Below, one piece after another: positions 52,301 to 62,172 of a DNA stretch of 64,000 bases. Source of the DNA: Prevotella sp. (lineage in GTDB: Bacteria; Bacteroidota; Bacteroidia; Bacteroidales; Bacteroidaceae); NCBI GenBank assembly GCA_017458125.1, contig JAFTGB010000003.1:1-64000 (forward strand). Direction: 5' to 3'. The position numbers were made by a program, and so were the translations under genes. Under the pieces are notes generated by a model that worked only from the letters and a program-made list of their open reading frames with translations, was not told the DNA's origin and made no database searches. Each line of letters starts with the position of its first letter. Positions within the stretch are counted from its first letter, which is position 1.

Positions 52301-55300
52301 ATCTTCTCATAGTTGCAGAAGTGGCGCTTGACGGATGCCGGAAGGTCTTCGATGGTCAGCGTGACGTCCTCGTCCACCACCTTCGTCTCGGCAGCCACCT
52401 GCGTGTAGGTGTTCTCACCGGTCTTCTCCATGACGTGCCACGTCACATTGTAGTGGTTGAACACATCCACGAGGTTCCATTCCACCTGATTGATATTCAG
52501 CACCGTCGTGCTACCATTCTCAAACGGCGGAACGGTGACATACAAGATTCCTTTATTCAACTTATCGGTCTTTGTGGTCAGCGCGTAGGTGTAACGCTCG
52601 CCCGTCTTAATGTTCCAGAACAAATAGTGGCCGTCGCTACGCTGGATGATTTCCCAGTGCGAATACTGGCCGTAGCTCTCGGTGTCGCTGTCGCCGTCCT
52701 TCACGTCTTTGGTCACTAACGCCAGCGTACCGTCAGTCGCCGTGGGTTCCGTGTTCGGGGCATCCGTCAGCGTCTTCACCGCCAGCACATAGTCCTCCGA
52801 CTGCTTGTCCGTGTTCACGTTGTGAATCTGCAAGTCGTAGGGGTCGCCGGTGAAACGCCAGCGGTAGACATCAGTCACGTTGTTCTTGACCTCCTCCAGT
52901 TGAGTGTTGAATGCAGTAGTATAACTTCCCGCATTCGACGTGCTCTCCGCACCCTTGGAGGAATAGGCATTGTTATGAAGCGGGCTGTTGTCCAAATAGT
53001 ACAGCCGCTCGAAGGCTTCCTGGTCCACGGTATAGGTAGCGATGAACTGACGCTTGGTCTGGTCCTTGCCGCCGTAGTAGAACAGGCCGCCGTCGGGCAC
53101 AGGGTCTGACACGCTGGTATCCCAGTCATACTTCTGGTAGTACGTATAGTTGCAGAACGCATGGTTGAAGTCGCGAGCATTGCCGATGGCATTACCCGTA
53201 GCACGGAGGTCATTGGTGGTGATGCGCGCGTCGGTAGTACGTGCCGTCCCGCTGGGGTTCATCTCCAAGGCATACATACGATAGTCCTTTTCGGCAGTGC
53301 TGCTGACAGCCCCCTCCTTGAACACGCGCACGGGCACGATGATGTAGCGGAAGCGTGTAGAGCCACGGGCGTTGTCGGTCATGGAGAACAACTTGTTATC
53401 GTTGGTGCCCGTGACACTCAGGTAGCGGCCGGTCGTCGTGCTGCGGAAGTGCGTCTCCGTACTGGTATAGGCGCTACCGCTCACGATGGGCAGGTCGAAG
53501 GTGATTTCCTCGGTGTCAGTCGTTCCGTCAGCTTCCTTGTCGGCGAAGGTTATTTCAAGGTCTTTATTGCGCTTGATGTCCTTGTCGGCAGCACGGTTGT
53601 AGAGCTTGAAGCCGTAGGGGTTACCTACGAGGGCGAACTGGTGTTTCAGATCGCGCGGCGTACCCACGGTGTTGTTGGGCTTGAAGGTATAAGGACTTTC
53701 GGTAGTTCCCTCGCCCTCAACGTCCATCAGGTTGTACTCGTTGAAGCCCCATACGCCCAGCATGTAGTATTGGTAGTCGCGGGGGTCGGTCACACCCTCG
53801 TTGAACACCGGCGCGTCGTCGGTGTAGTCCCACTTCACGTAGACCTCCTCGTTGAGGTTGTCGCTGGCTTTAGTCACCTCAGTCTTCATTTCTTTATCGC
53901 TATAGAACTTGTATTCGCAATAGCGGCGCTCCATGTGAGTCTGCGCGAAGATGTCAGCCAGTTGGTCACCGGCGGACACACCGTGGATTTCAACGTCGGC
54001 TATGCCGCCGTAATCAGCGTCAGACATAGCGTGCTTGTTACGGTCATAGAGCTTGAAGGTCACCACCTTGGCGTCGGTCTCTTTCTGGAAAGTCAGCTTC
54101 ACTTGAAGATTACCGTTAGGTACGCCTGACAAGCCCAACAAGCCATTGGTGTTTCCGTCGTTTCCTAAGTATCCATAGGTTGACTGGCCGTTAAAGGAAC
54201 GCTGTGGGCGAATCTGCAGCAATCTGCCACTTCCACCCATATTTTCACACACCTCCCATGTGTCGACGACATTCGCCGTTCCTTCCGGATGGATGGTTGC
54301 CGGCAACTGATTAGGGTCGTTGTTGATTTCGGCAGGTATGCCCAGATAGTTCGTAGAACCGGCGAAACGGTTGACAATCTTCACGCTGTATGGTGTACCC
54401 ATAAGTGCCCACTGCCCTTTCTTTTCGGATTCAGTGTCACCGCTGCCTGTAGAACCTTGAACCAACTTGTTGTCGGCATCAATAGCAAATGTCTTGTTGT
54501 TAGAGGTCATGGAGTACCACTCCACCTTGTTATCATTCGTCGGCGACGGCATGACGATGGTGGTGTTAGCGGTCTTGTCGAGTGTTCCCCACTTTGCGGC
54601 GTCCAGCGTGTAGCTAACATAGACAGCCTTGTTGGCAGTCACGGTAGCATCATCTACCTGTCCGCTGATGGCATTCTCGCAAGCCTGGTCGTAGTAGAAC
54701 GCCTGGTTGCTGGCAGCATAGCGCTCCAGATAGAGCGGCACGAACGGAGTTGACCATGATGCATTCTTGTTATAAAAACCTTCCAACGTGCACTCAACTT
54801 TCTTGTTGGCATCTACAATGTTAATAGAAATAGCAGGAAGCTGGGTGATGACGAGTTCGCCGGTGGTTTCCCTGTTAGTGCTGTTGCTACACCACTCTTT
54901 GTCATTGCCGTAAGCCCTCACGTAGCGGTTGTGAGTGAGGTCGTAGAGGATGGCGTTATCGTTGGTCTGCGTGTTGTCGTAATAGAGGATGGCGTATGGC
55001 GTGGCGCTGGCGGCATCGGTCACTAAGTGGTCCATGCGCCCATTGTTGGCACTCGTGTCGTTCTGCTTGACATACCGTTGAGCGGCCTTGTTGAACAGCG
55101 TGGTGTTATAGGGATCGGTGCCAAACTGCCAAGCGAAAGAGTTGTCGAGGAAGGGCATGTTGCTGGTAGAGAGCGACGTGGTTTCTAGATTACTGTCGCG
55201 GTCTTGGTGCTGCTTCGACATCCACCACAGATTGCTTTTGCCTTCCTGGTTGTTTCTGCTCACGGCGTGCATATACAGCCCGTCGGTGTTCCAGATGTTC

Positions 55301-58300
55301 CATGCCTTGGTGCTGAAGTCATCCTTCACCTTATAGCTGACATAGATTGTTGCACCCGGCTGCACCGTGGTCATGGTGGACGTGGTGCGGTTGTTCTGGG
55401 CATCCTCTAATGTGCTGTGATAGAAGTATTCCTCCACCATCGGGCTGCGGTACTCCTTCGGCACGGCCAGATCGGCGGCGGTGCTGCTGATGCCGTCGCT
55501 GAAGACATCGTTGCCGCTGTTGTCGATGATGTGGTAGGTGACGGGCGTCGTAATCAGGGTGGTCTGCGCGTGCTTGACATCGCCTGCCGTCTGGTCAGCG
55601 GCCTGCTCGGCCAACGTAGTAAAATTGTTCAGCACCTTGCCGTAGTCGAAGCGCGGCATCAGTCGCATGTTGCCGTTGCCGTCCTGCACGGCCATGAAGG
55701 TGGCGTTGGTGGAACTCAGCACTCTGGAGTCGTAGCCCGTCGTAGTGAACCGGGTAGCGAGGCTCTGCAGGTTGGCCGTTGTGCCGTCACCCGTCCATAC
55801 GCCGCTGCTGAGTGCAGCCGTTGTGGCATTGGTGGTCAGGTAAGTAGTGGTGCTGACGTTTTGCAGTTGCAGGTTGTACGGGTCGAAACCGTTGCGCCCT
55901 TCATTGTAGTATTGCGTCTCAAGGGCTTCCTGCGACTTCTCATCGTTGCCGGTACCGTCATCGTACTTATAGCCCATCTCCGTGTCGATGTTGAAGTTGG
56001 GCTTCAGCTTCCACTTGTAGGCGTCAGTATTGTCGGAAGTGGCGCTTGTCGAAATACCCCCCCCAGTGGTGTAGGCGTAGTTGCCGCCCTGTTGCAGAAG
56101 GAAGCTCGATGCCTGCGTTGCCTCCTCGGTAGCTGCACCGACATAGCTGTTGGCATACTCCGGCTTCACGTCGTAGGTGACGTAGAGGTCGGTCAGGGCA
56201 CCACCGCTCATCGATTCGGGATAGTCGGCCAGCGAAGTGACGGGACTATCGGTGGTTACACGGGTGGTGGCAGCGAGCGGTTTCTTACTGCCGGTATTGG
56301 TCACGATGTCGTATTTGTGGTAGCCGTACACCTTGTGGTCGACGCTACGGGTATAGTAGAACTTATACTGGCTCACCATGGGGCTGTCGAACTTCTTCAG
56401 CTCTGCCTTCACCGCCTCATAATCGGGGTCGTCTCGGGCCACAATGGGTTTGCGCATGACCTCCCAGCCATGGTTGTCTAACAGCACCAGCACACCGTCG
56501 ATATTGGACTCAACAAGGTCGAAGGAGCCGTCGCCCACCTTGACGGTCATAAACCAGTGGTTGACTTTCTCGTAAGTCTTGTCGCCCCCCGTTTCCGGCT
56601 TGGCATTGACGTATGCTGCATATTCGTGCCAGTTATACGGGCTGCTGGTCAACGTTGTTTTATCTGACGCATCCAATGCCGTGCCTGCTTCCTTACCCAC
56701 GGTAGTCTGTGCTGTCGGGTTTGTACGCCAATACTGCTCGAACGAGGTCACAGTCTGTCGGCTGCCGTTCACCTCTCCTGTCGTCACCAGTTTGTAGTCG
56801 CCGTAAGTGCCATTGCCACGGAGTATCATGTACTCGGTAGGCAGACTGCCATCCGTAGTTGCAGGGTCGTCGGTGACGTTATTGGTGACGACACCGATAG
56901 TGCTGTTAACATAATATGTACGTAAGTAAGAATAAAAATTCTCAGACTTGTCAGCCTTGCTATGCGAACTCTGCCACGAGGTGACATACACGTGGTAGGG
57001 GTCGCCGTTCAGGCTGACGAGGAACCACGGATAGCGGGTGCGGGTTGACGCTCCGTTGTCCTTCGTGTCTTGATAGATAGCGTCGTTGTAGAGGTAGATG
57101 GGGCCGTCGCCGTTAGTGTATGGATAGACGTATGAGCCGCTTGCGGTCACGTCATCCACCTTATCATGGGTATCCTCTAAGTGATAGTCCTCACTGGTTT
57201 TGAACTTCAGCATATACATCTTGCCGAACTTCGAGGCTTGGCGCACCATGGTATTGTCTCCGTTGCCTCTGGCTACATGGCCAGTCATCAGATCGTTCAG
57301 ACTGCTGAACTGATCACCGTTCAGGTCGATGGCATCACTCACCTCGTAGCCTACATAGACGGTAGGCGTAACTTCAGTGCTTGACCAGTCGAAGAGGTCT
57401 TCAGCAGCCTTGGTGTTGTTCTGTGCTGCCGCCAAGGTCTTGTAGTAGTAGTATCGCGTGACAAGCGGGCTGCGCCAGTCGTTGCTCAGCGGGTCACCCT
57501 GACGGAGTGACACGCTGTTGGTTGTGCTGACGCGGGTGGCCGGGACGTTGGTCTCCGTGTAGAGCGTGGCGCCAGCCTTGTCCACCAGCACAAGGGTATA
57601 GTTGTCGGAACCCACGCTGAAAGGCCGCTCCGTGGCGTTGACGCTGATGACATTTCCATCGCCGCCCTCGCTTGCATCCGCAGTGGAAAGCTGCTCAGCA
57701 CCATCAATGACGGCACGGGCGCGGTACTTATGCGTCCCCTCGGTTGTGGGTGTGAGGCTGTAAGTCACAGTGACAACACCCGTCTCTGCGTCCTTCGTGG
57801 CACCTGTAACATTCGATCCGTTGTAAACCGTACCCACAACCTCCCAGACATCGGTGCTGGTCTCCTGCTCGATGGCGAGGTAGCTGATGTCGGTCGTTCC
57901 GCTGACGCCAGGTGTTGCCGTGGCAGTCAGCGTCACCGTCTCACTGACGTATGGTGAACCATTATCGACTTCTAAATGAACCTGCGAAACGCGTGGAGCG
58001 GCTGTCTGCCCTACGTAGTAGAAATCGAATTTCGAGCCGTCATCGCAGTTGCCTGACAGCTGTCCTGCCTGATTGATGTAGAGGCGTTTGCTCACACCAT
58101 TGAGCGAGCCTTGCGGGCGGATAAAGAGGAAGTCTTTGTTATACAGGTAAGTTGCCACCTCCCAAACGGTGTTAGCAGTAGTGTTAGCAGTATAGACCTG
58201 CGGACGATCATTAGAAGCCGGATTTTCACCATAACCTAAGTAGCTGTATAGTCCATGGTACTGATTAACCAGTTGGAGATGATAAGGCGTGCCGACAAAT

Positions 58301-61300
58301 GCCCAGTAGGACCGTTCGTCGAGTGTGCTGCTGCCAGCTGCGGCATTGTTGATATTCGACTTGCTGACATTATAGATGCTTGATGGCAGCGCCTCTGTAT
58401 CTGCTTTAATACATTTGTCGTCACCAGTATTGGCACGGAGTATATACCAGTGGATGTTTTCGTCGCCATCCTCATACGAGTGAATATATTTAGTAGTCGT
58501 AGAGCCAGTGGGAACGGCCGTTGTAACCGCCGTACGCCATTTTGCCTCAACAATATTATACGTCATGTAGAGGTTATAGCCATTGGCAGAGAGCTCGCTG
58601 CCGTCAAGCGGAGCGGTACCCATGGTCACAGGTTTGGTAGCAGCCTTGTCGTCGTAGTACAGGGCATGACCTGTGGTATAAGCACGCAGCAGCGAGTAAG
58701 GGATATGTGCCTGCATTTTGGCAGTGCTATTGTAGTAGGCCTCCAACTGACATTCCACATTCTTTTTGCTGTTGAGCACATTGATGGTGACGGGGGTTGG
58801 ACTCACTTGAATGTAAACCTTAGAGCCGTCGTTGTAGTTGCCATTTTTTGTGTCACCAGCAATCCAGTCATATCCATTACTGGTTCTGGATATGACATAA
58901 AGAGGAGTTCCAGACGCACTGCCACGATAATAAATGCGGCAACAGCCTACACTGGTGTCAGCAACGTTGCTGCTGTTTGCCCAATACAGTATGGAGTAGG
59001 AATTGGTGCTTGTCTCGCCAACATTTGCTGGAGAATTCCCAATGGGATTGGCATAGTAGCCTGTAGCCTTGTTCTTAAAGGTGATGTTATAGGGGTCTGT
59101 GCCAAGTTCCCAGATAAAGGCATTATCCATCAAGGCATACCCGCTTGTGGTGACACCTTCGTTCCTGACGATGTCAGAACTGGCCATGCTTGGGATGTCG
59201 CTCACATCGTAGTCCTGGTTTTGTAGCCAGAACTGATTTGCCGGTTCTTTTTGGTTTACACGCCACACCATGTGCATATACCTGTCGCGCGACACAATGG
59301 TAAACTTCTTGTCACCACTGAAGGTGCTCTTCACGTCGTAACCCACGTAGATGGTGGCATTAGTCCATGCATCGGTGTTGGCGAGGGCGTTGGCGGTGTT
59401 GTTGTTCTGCGCGTCCTCGGCAGTGAGATAGTAGCGGTAGTTCTCGGCGAAGGGGCTGCGATAGGCCATGGGCAGCGGGTCGACGGTAAGGGCGCTGCTC
59501 TGGACAGTAGTCGTCATGGCTTCGCCACCGCTCTTGTCGACGATGACGAGCGTGTATTCATTGATGTCGGCAACGACGTTGAGGGTGATGACGTCTGTGG
59601 TGTTACTGCCTAAGGTTCCGTCAGCGGCGGTGGCCTTGAAGTAGTAGGTGCCAGCCTCGGTAGGAGTGAAGGTATAGGTGACGGTCTCGGCCGCCGACGT
59701 TGCCTTGGCTTCTCCAACGATGGTGCCTGTGGCATCGCTACACTGATAGATGGTTGTACCCGTAAAACTGCTGCCACCGTTCTGTGCAGCTGTTGCCGTG
59801 ATAGTGATGCTGGTGCCAACCTTCACGCTGGCGGCAGTGCCGGCAGAGGCTGTAGCCGTTATCGATGGAGCCACAGGATCGAGGCTGCTCGTCTGAACAA
59901 AGACGACGTAGTCTATCCAGCGCGAGTTGGGATTGGTGTTGTCGGTAGTGATAGTAACAGGAGTGTTGGCAATCTCGACTGTAAACTCGTCGGTGGTGAA
60001 CTCTGTTATGGCGTTGTTGGTGGCACTGGCATTGCTGAAGGTGTGTACCTGCGTGCCGTCTACCAGCACCTGATAGTTGAAAGTGCCCTGTGCCTTCCAC
60101 GTCTCTCCGTAGCCGATGATGGCCTTGTAGCTGCCTCGCGGCAGCGAGGTGCTTGCCGTGAGCGCGCCTCCGCTGACCACGCCGCCCGCCAGTCCGCCGG
60201 AGGCAATCTTGACGGGGTAGTCGCTGTTGAACGAGGCCCCGATTACCTTGGCCCCTTCCATGTCCTCGCCCTCTACGACGCTGACGGCCACGGGTGCGAT
60301 GTTGCCCGCCAGCGTCGAGAGGTCTTTCTCGGCGTAGCTTACGCTGACGTCACCGTCTGCGGTGGAAGACGTCTGGATGGTTGGCTTGTAAAAGGGTTGA
60401 GCAGCCTGCTTAGCAGTCTCGTAGAGCTTGCCGCCGCTGACGATGTAGCGGGGCACGGCATACTGCTTCTCGCCATCGGTGTCGGTCTTGATGGTGGCAA
60501 GCGTCGGTCCTGCGCTACCGGCAAGGGATGCCTTGACGGTGAGGTGATGGGCAGGTAGAGCATCGAGGCTTGCAACGTAGTCTTTGTTGTCCCACAGCTG
60601 GTCGACGAGGTACTGCAGGTCGCGCTTGACGAACTCGTTCATCTGGTCGTCGCGATATAGGGCTCTCAGCTGGTTGACATAGTCGGTAAAGCGGCTTTCC
60701 AAGCCGATGTTCATGGTGAAGCCGTCGCTTCCGTTGTCTCGGTAGCTGCCCGTAGTAGGTACGGTCTTGCCGCTTTCGGAAGAGAAGGTGGGCTTGCCGG
60801 CACCTGTCAGTCCCGGCACGTTGAGCGTCAGCTCACGGAACTGGTTTTTCTTGTAGGTCGGAACCTTCACGTCGAAGGTCAGCTTGTTGTCGTTATAGCT
60901 GACGTTCTCAATCACCACATTATTATATATATTATAGTATTCCCAGAACTCATCGGCTCCCGTCACCCATACCTTGTCTTTATAGGTGGCGTTGGTAGCC
61001 AGATCCATGAGCAGGTTTTGGGCGTAGGAGCCCAAGCCGTGGCAGCCGTAGAACATGGGGTCGGTGTTACCGTTGCTGATGGCTGTGCGTACGGAGTTGG
61101 CGAAGGCTGTCTCCCCCGCGGCGTCGCTGTTGGGGAAAGTACGCCTGGTTGCCTTGGTCGTGGTATAGGTAGATGGCTGCGTGCCGCCAGTCCACTGCGC
61201 CAAGGTGTTGTCAAGGGCAGGATAAGCCTCTGTAGCCGCTTGATAGATGTTCCAGCAAATCTCGTCCGACTGCTCGGCAGCCTCCACATAGTTCTTGTTG

Positions 61301-61983
61301 CCGTTAGGCTCCACCATCACCTTCAGACCGATGCCCACGTTGTCAGCCCACAAGGTGTTCAGTCTGGCGTAGTCACTCTTTATGCTCTCTACACTGCTGG
61401 CATCGTCCACGTCGTGCTGGGCGAAGCTGAAGCCCGTGCGCAGCATGGCCTTGGCATCCTCGCGGTTTATCTGGTCGTAGCTGGCTTTGTCTGGAGTCTT
61501 GCTCGAGCCTGTCGGCGGCACGGCACTGGTCAGCGTGAAGCGGCGACGCTTGCCCGTGCCGTCGTCGAACGTCATCGGCTGGTAGTCGTTGACATCGGAG
61601 CTGCGTGTGCCCATGAAGGTTTTGTCGTAAGCCACGCCAAGCATGTCGTCACCCGACAGGTAGGGATAGTCCTGCCAGTCGCGCACATTGGGATAGCCGT
61701 TCATCAGTGTCCAGTTGGAGACATACTCAGGCTTACGCCCGTCGTCGCTGGTGATGACCAACGGGAACTGGCGGTTGAACTTGACCCGTGCCATCTCCGG
61801 GCCTTTTGAAGCGTCGTAGCCTGTCGCAGGTATGCTGACGGTAACCGTCTCGTAACCTGTGACGTCGTCGGTTTGCGCTTGCGTCATGCCAAGCCCATAC
61901 ACAAAAAACAATGCGATGAACAACATGACTTTGATTTCAAAACATCTTGTACTCATTGTATTTATATTATGTTTGTCTTTCAT
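49357..61983 (-). CDS. Giant modular secreted protein, about 4,208 residues
   Basis: An uninterrupted frame of 12.6 kb. A signal sequence (MLFIALFFVYGLGMTQAQ) is followed by a domain with LVITSDDG and VWVTGADEFWEYYN, suggestive of a NodB-like deacetylase; a carbohydrate-binding-like region (VEGEDMEGAKVIG); and an Ig-like domain (SITITATAAQNGG). Then come ten modules of about 260 residues, each with a [YRSP...YYY-T...IYV-Y-V] half and a [W-L-G-x-PY...L-N...YL] half. The tail ends FDLQGRKV...GVYIVNGRKVVIK, like Bacteroidota surface-sorting ends. I start at 61983 (an ATG at 61956 is possible); the promoter is at 62015-62022. Probably a surface glycan- or host-binding protein. Confidence 0.8.
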   Translation of the reverse strand: MKDKHNINTMSTRCFEIKVMLFIALFFVYGLGMTQAQTDDVTGYETVTVSIPATGYDASKGPEMARVKFNRQFPLVITSDDGRKPEYVSNWTLMNGYPNVRDWQDYPYLSGDDMLGVAYDKTFMGTRSSDVNDYQPMTFDDGTGKRRRFTLTSAVPPTGSSKTPDKASYDQINREDAKAMLRTGFSFAQHDVDDASSVESIKSDYARLNTLWADNVGIGLKVMVEPNGNKNYVEAAEQSDEICWNIYQAATEAYPALDNTLAQWTGGTQPSTYTTTKATRRTFPNSDAAGETAFANSVRTAISNGNTDPMFYGCHGLGSYAQNLLMDLATNATYKDKVWVTGADEFWEYYNIYNNVVIENVSYNDNKLTFDVKVPTYKKNQFRELTLNVPGLTGAGKPTFSSESGKTVPTTGSYRDNGSDGFTMNIGLESRFTDYVNQLRALYRDDQMNEFVKRDLQYLVDQLWDNKDYVASLDALPAHHLTVKASLAGSAGPTLATIKTDTDGEKQYAVPRYIVSGGKLYETAKQAAQPFYKPTIQTSSTADGDVSVSYAEKDLSTLAGNIAPVAVSVVEGEDMEGAKVIGASFNSDYPVKIASGGLAGGVVSGGALTASTSLPRGSYKAIIGYGETWKAQGTFNYQVLVDGTQVHTFSNASATNNAITEFTTDEFTVEIANTPVTITTDNTNPNSRWIDYVVFVQTSSLDPVAPSITATASAGTAASVKVGTSITITATAAQNGGSSFTGTTIYQCSDATGTIVGEAKATSAAETVTYTFTPTEAGTYYFKATAADGTLGSNTTDVITLNVVADINEYTLVIVDKSGGEAMTTTVQSSALTVDPLPMAYRSPFAENYRYYLTAEDAQNNNTANALANTDAWTNATIYVGYDVKSTFSGDKKFTIVSRDRYMHMVWRVNQKEPANQFWLQNQDYDVSDIPSMASSDIVRNEGVTTSGYALMDNAFIWELGTDPYNITFKNKATGYYANPIGNSPANVGETSTNSYSILYWANSSNVADTSVGCCRIYYRGSASGTPLYVISRTSNGYDWIAGDTKNGNYNDGSKVYIQVSPTPVTINVLNSKKNVECQLEAYYNSTAKMQAHIPYSLLRAYTTGHALYYDDKAATKPVTMGTAPLDGSELSANGYNLYMTYNIVEAKWRTAVTTAVPTGSTTTKYIHSYEDGDENIHWYILRANTGDDKCIKADTEALPSSIYNVSKSNINNAAAGSSTLDERSYWAFVGTPYHLQLVNQYHGLYSYLGYGENPASNDRPQVYTANTTANTVWEVATYLYNKDFLFIRPQGSLNGVSKRLYINQAGQLSGNCDDGSKFDFYYVGQTAAPRVSQVHLEVDNGSPYVSETVTLTATATPGVSGTTDISYLAIEQETSTDVWEVVGTVYNGSNVTGATKDAETGVVTVTYSLTPTTEGTHKYRARAVIDGAEQLSTADASEGGDGNVISVNATERPFSVGSDNYTLVLVDKAGATLYTETNVPATRVSTTNSVSLRQGDPLSNDWRSPLVTRYYYYKTLAAAQNNTKAAEDLFDWSSTEVTPTVYVGYEVSDAIDLNGDQFSSLNDLMTGHVARGNGDNTMVRQASKFGKMYMLKFKTSEDYHLEDTHDKVDDVTASGSYVYPYTNGDGPIYLYNDAIYQDTKDNGASTRTRYPWFLVSLNGDPYHVYVTSWQSSHSKADKSENFYSYLRTYYVNSTIGVVTNNVTDDPATTDGSLPTEYMILRGNGTYGDYKLVTTGEVNGSRQTVTSFEQYWRTNPTAQTTVGKEAGTALDASDKTTLTSSPYNWHEYAAYVNAKPETGGDKTYEKVNHWFMTVKVGDGSFDLVESNIDGVLVLLDNHGWEVMRKPIVARDDPDYEAVKAELKKFDSPMVSQYKFYYTRSVDHKVYGYHKYDIVTNTGSKKPLAATTRVTTDSPVTSLADYPESMSGGALTDLYVTYDVKPEYANSYVGAATEEATQASSFLLQQGGNYAYTTGGGISTSATSDNTDAYKWKLKPNFNIDTEMGYKYDDGTGNDEKSQEALETQYYNEGRNGFDPYNLQLQNVSTTTYLTTNATTAALSSGVWTGDGTTANLQSLATRFTTTGYDSRVLSSTNATFMAVQDGNGNMRLMPRFDYGKVLNNFTTLAEQAADQTAGDVKHAQTTLITTPVTYHIIDNSGNDVFSDGISSTAADLAVPKEYRSPMVEEYFYHSTLEDAQNNRTTSTMTTVQPGATIYVSYKVKDDFSTKAWNIWNTDGLYMHAVSRNNQEGKSNLWWMSKQHQDRDSNLETTSLSTSNMPFLDNSFAWQFGTDPYNTTLFNKAAQRYVKQNDTSANNGRMDHLVTDAASATPYAILYYDNTQTNDNAILYDLTHNRYVRAYGNDKEWCSNSTNRETTGELVITQLPAISINIVDANKKVECTLEGFYNKNASWSTPFVPLYLERYAASNQAFYYDQACENAISGQVDDATVTANKAVYVSYTLDAAKWGTLDKTANTTIVMPSPTNDNKVEWYSMTSNNKTFAIDADNKLVQGSTGSGDTESEKKGQWALMGTPYSVKIVNRFAGSTNYLGIPAEINNDPNQLPATIHPEGTANVVDTWEVCENMGGSGRLLQIRPQRSFNGQSTYGYLGNDGNTNGLLGLSGVPNGNLQVKLTFQKETDAKVVTFKLYDRNKHAMSDADYGGIADVEIHGVSAGDQLADIFAQTHMERRYCEYKFYSDKEMKTEVTKASDNLNEEVYVKWDYTDDAPVFNEGVTDPRDYQYYMLGVWGFNEYNLMDVEGEGTTESPYTFKPNNTVGTPRDLKHQFALVGNPYGFKLYNRAADKDIKRNKDLEITFADKEADGTTDTEEITFDLPIVSGSAYTSTETHFRSTTTGRYLSVTGTNDNKLFSMTDNARGSTRFRYIIVPVRVFKEGAVSSTAEKDYRMYALEMNPSGTARTTDARITTNDLRATGNAIGNARDFNHAFCNYTYYQKYDWDTSVSDPVPDGGLFYYGGKDQTKRQFIATYTVDQEAFERLYYLDNSPLHNNAYSSKGAESTSNAGSYTTAFNTQLEEVKNNVTDVYRWRFTGDPYDLQIHNVNTDKQSEDYVLAVKTLTDAPNTEPTATDGTLALVTKDVKDGDSDTESYGQYSHWEIIQRSDGHYLFWNIKTGERYTYALTTKTDKLNKGILYVTVPPFENGSTTVLNINQVEWNLVDVFNHYNVTWHVMEKTGENTYTQVAAETKVVDEDVTLTIEDLPASVKRHFCNYEKMYSDAACTTETEITEHTVNAATDIYVPYTLDSGAPEFVTEAPTGTPTGTESYWYEIHFPDAGSYLYADETSINKDNHNINSIRTGEGATTYPHYRWALIGSPYDVKFYNMETKNFMTNDGTALSMGSTGTSFDLLDNTVDDEDIEGLGTIFDTATSTYITGNAGLLANQSGYTACEFSNVNGVVHIVFRLHYSDKTLRKYDSNNDGNLSDEPEGNAVNTLGNIDITTFQKLGKDLNEIFPQSWKRTFCNYTYYWKTGTGENSTISEIGTTQTEVTQEMIDAFNNDPNHQPIYVHVTYDFEGGQNPKWSTADKEYTGKHWYYLVNNHCPNGEQGKMVYRDSSPKLRVSTSLQQNRLYLNNFEWCVIGDPYGFKMLNRYDPDRRFDEYIRVTGDQDSHGDGLQLEQSSTNSQNIFEMMPGQYSYNFWIHPIYNQNVMDEYTSEMSYVGNNFNGSAAIIPNDQRSMTYLKTNSSANFRLEIQSDATLAEYVKYAGFVGGLNYDVAEQYQTAAADDSFTDEEKTAIRTLVDEPANIVQMTQGYYRIVPFTQEGGSEHKYIRGYLDENEKTGSGGMNRNLKVEAQSAAEYDAASIFWFEGTTSDGTENGYPRYFIKTQDLCLGGDGLVDVNAATNYKSRYEDLGAAITQLKISDTAASAYLSCTSNATEASTNQCFDEQAGQFKTRFYLQKVNNTNANEMPFKMKLGKGHNGRPLLEGCEAYGNLPYTYTSLYVPFDLQVAGGKDVSGNAVSADDCDMVPFVGIREHYYSQDTPSTDTYYEEGEYALVCQSINAHQKNPDWLNSNRYIPAGTPVIFRSVSGMTEVTYVVPTVAPSTANESLKITENMLEGTYIKVTDTDENIRIFGKESKVVNGTRCYTGRVGLFPRSSTATKLTNNKIYYRELTHDTVSQPGASNTKAVLFSFDESKGVKEEPEEPDEPEIIPTGINNVDATTEGDVIFDLQGRKVTRPTKRGVYIVNGRKVVIK
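56057..56064. repeat. C8/G8 homopolymer in the giant gene
   Basis: Eight consecutive C on the plus strand (G8 in the coding strand, within TTGGGIS). Such tracts are prone to slippage; a single-base change would truncate the protein in its middle. Confidence 0.6.
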
Positions 61984-62014
61984 TTTACAACAGTTCACTA
62001 TATAGTGCGACCTG

Positions 62015-62022
62015 CAAAAGTA
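62015..62022 (-). promoter_or_regulatory. Promoter -7 of the giant-protein gene
   Basis: TACTTTTG on the minus strand, with a TTTG 23 bp further upstream (62046-62049). Transcription would begin near 62008, 25 bases before the ATG at 61983, which excludes the longer frame that continues to 62220. Confidence 0.6.
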
Positions 62023-62098
62023 CAAATAATTTCCGAATATAAAAACAAAATAACTGTTAAATTTCACACATAACACATTATTTATGTAAATTATTTCG

Positions 62099-62106
62099 TA
62101 ACTTTG
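62099..62106 (+). promoter_or_regulatory. recJ promoter -7
   Basis: TAACTTTG followed by TAGC, 66 bp before the recJ ATG; divergent from the giant-protein promoter. Confidence 0.6.
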
Positions 62107-62172
62107 TAGCGTATTGTACGCATAACGCCTGTCAGTACACTGTGAAGCGAAAGAAAACAAAAACAAATATAA

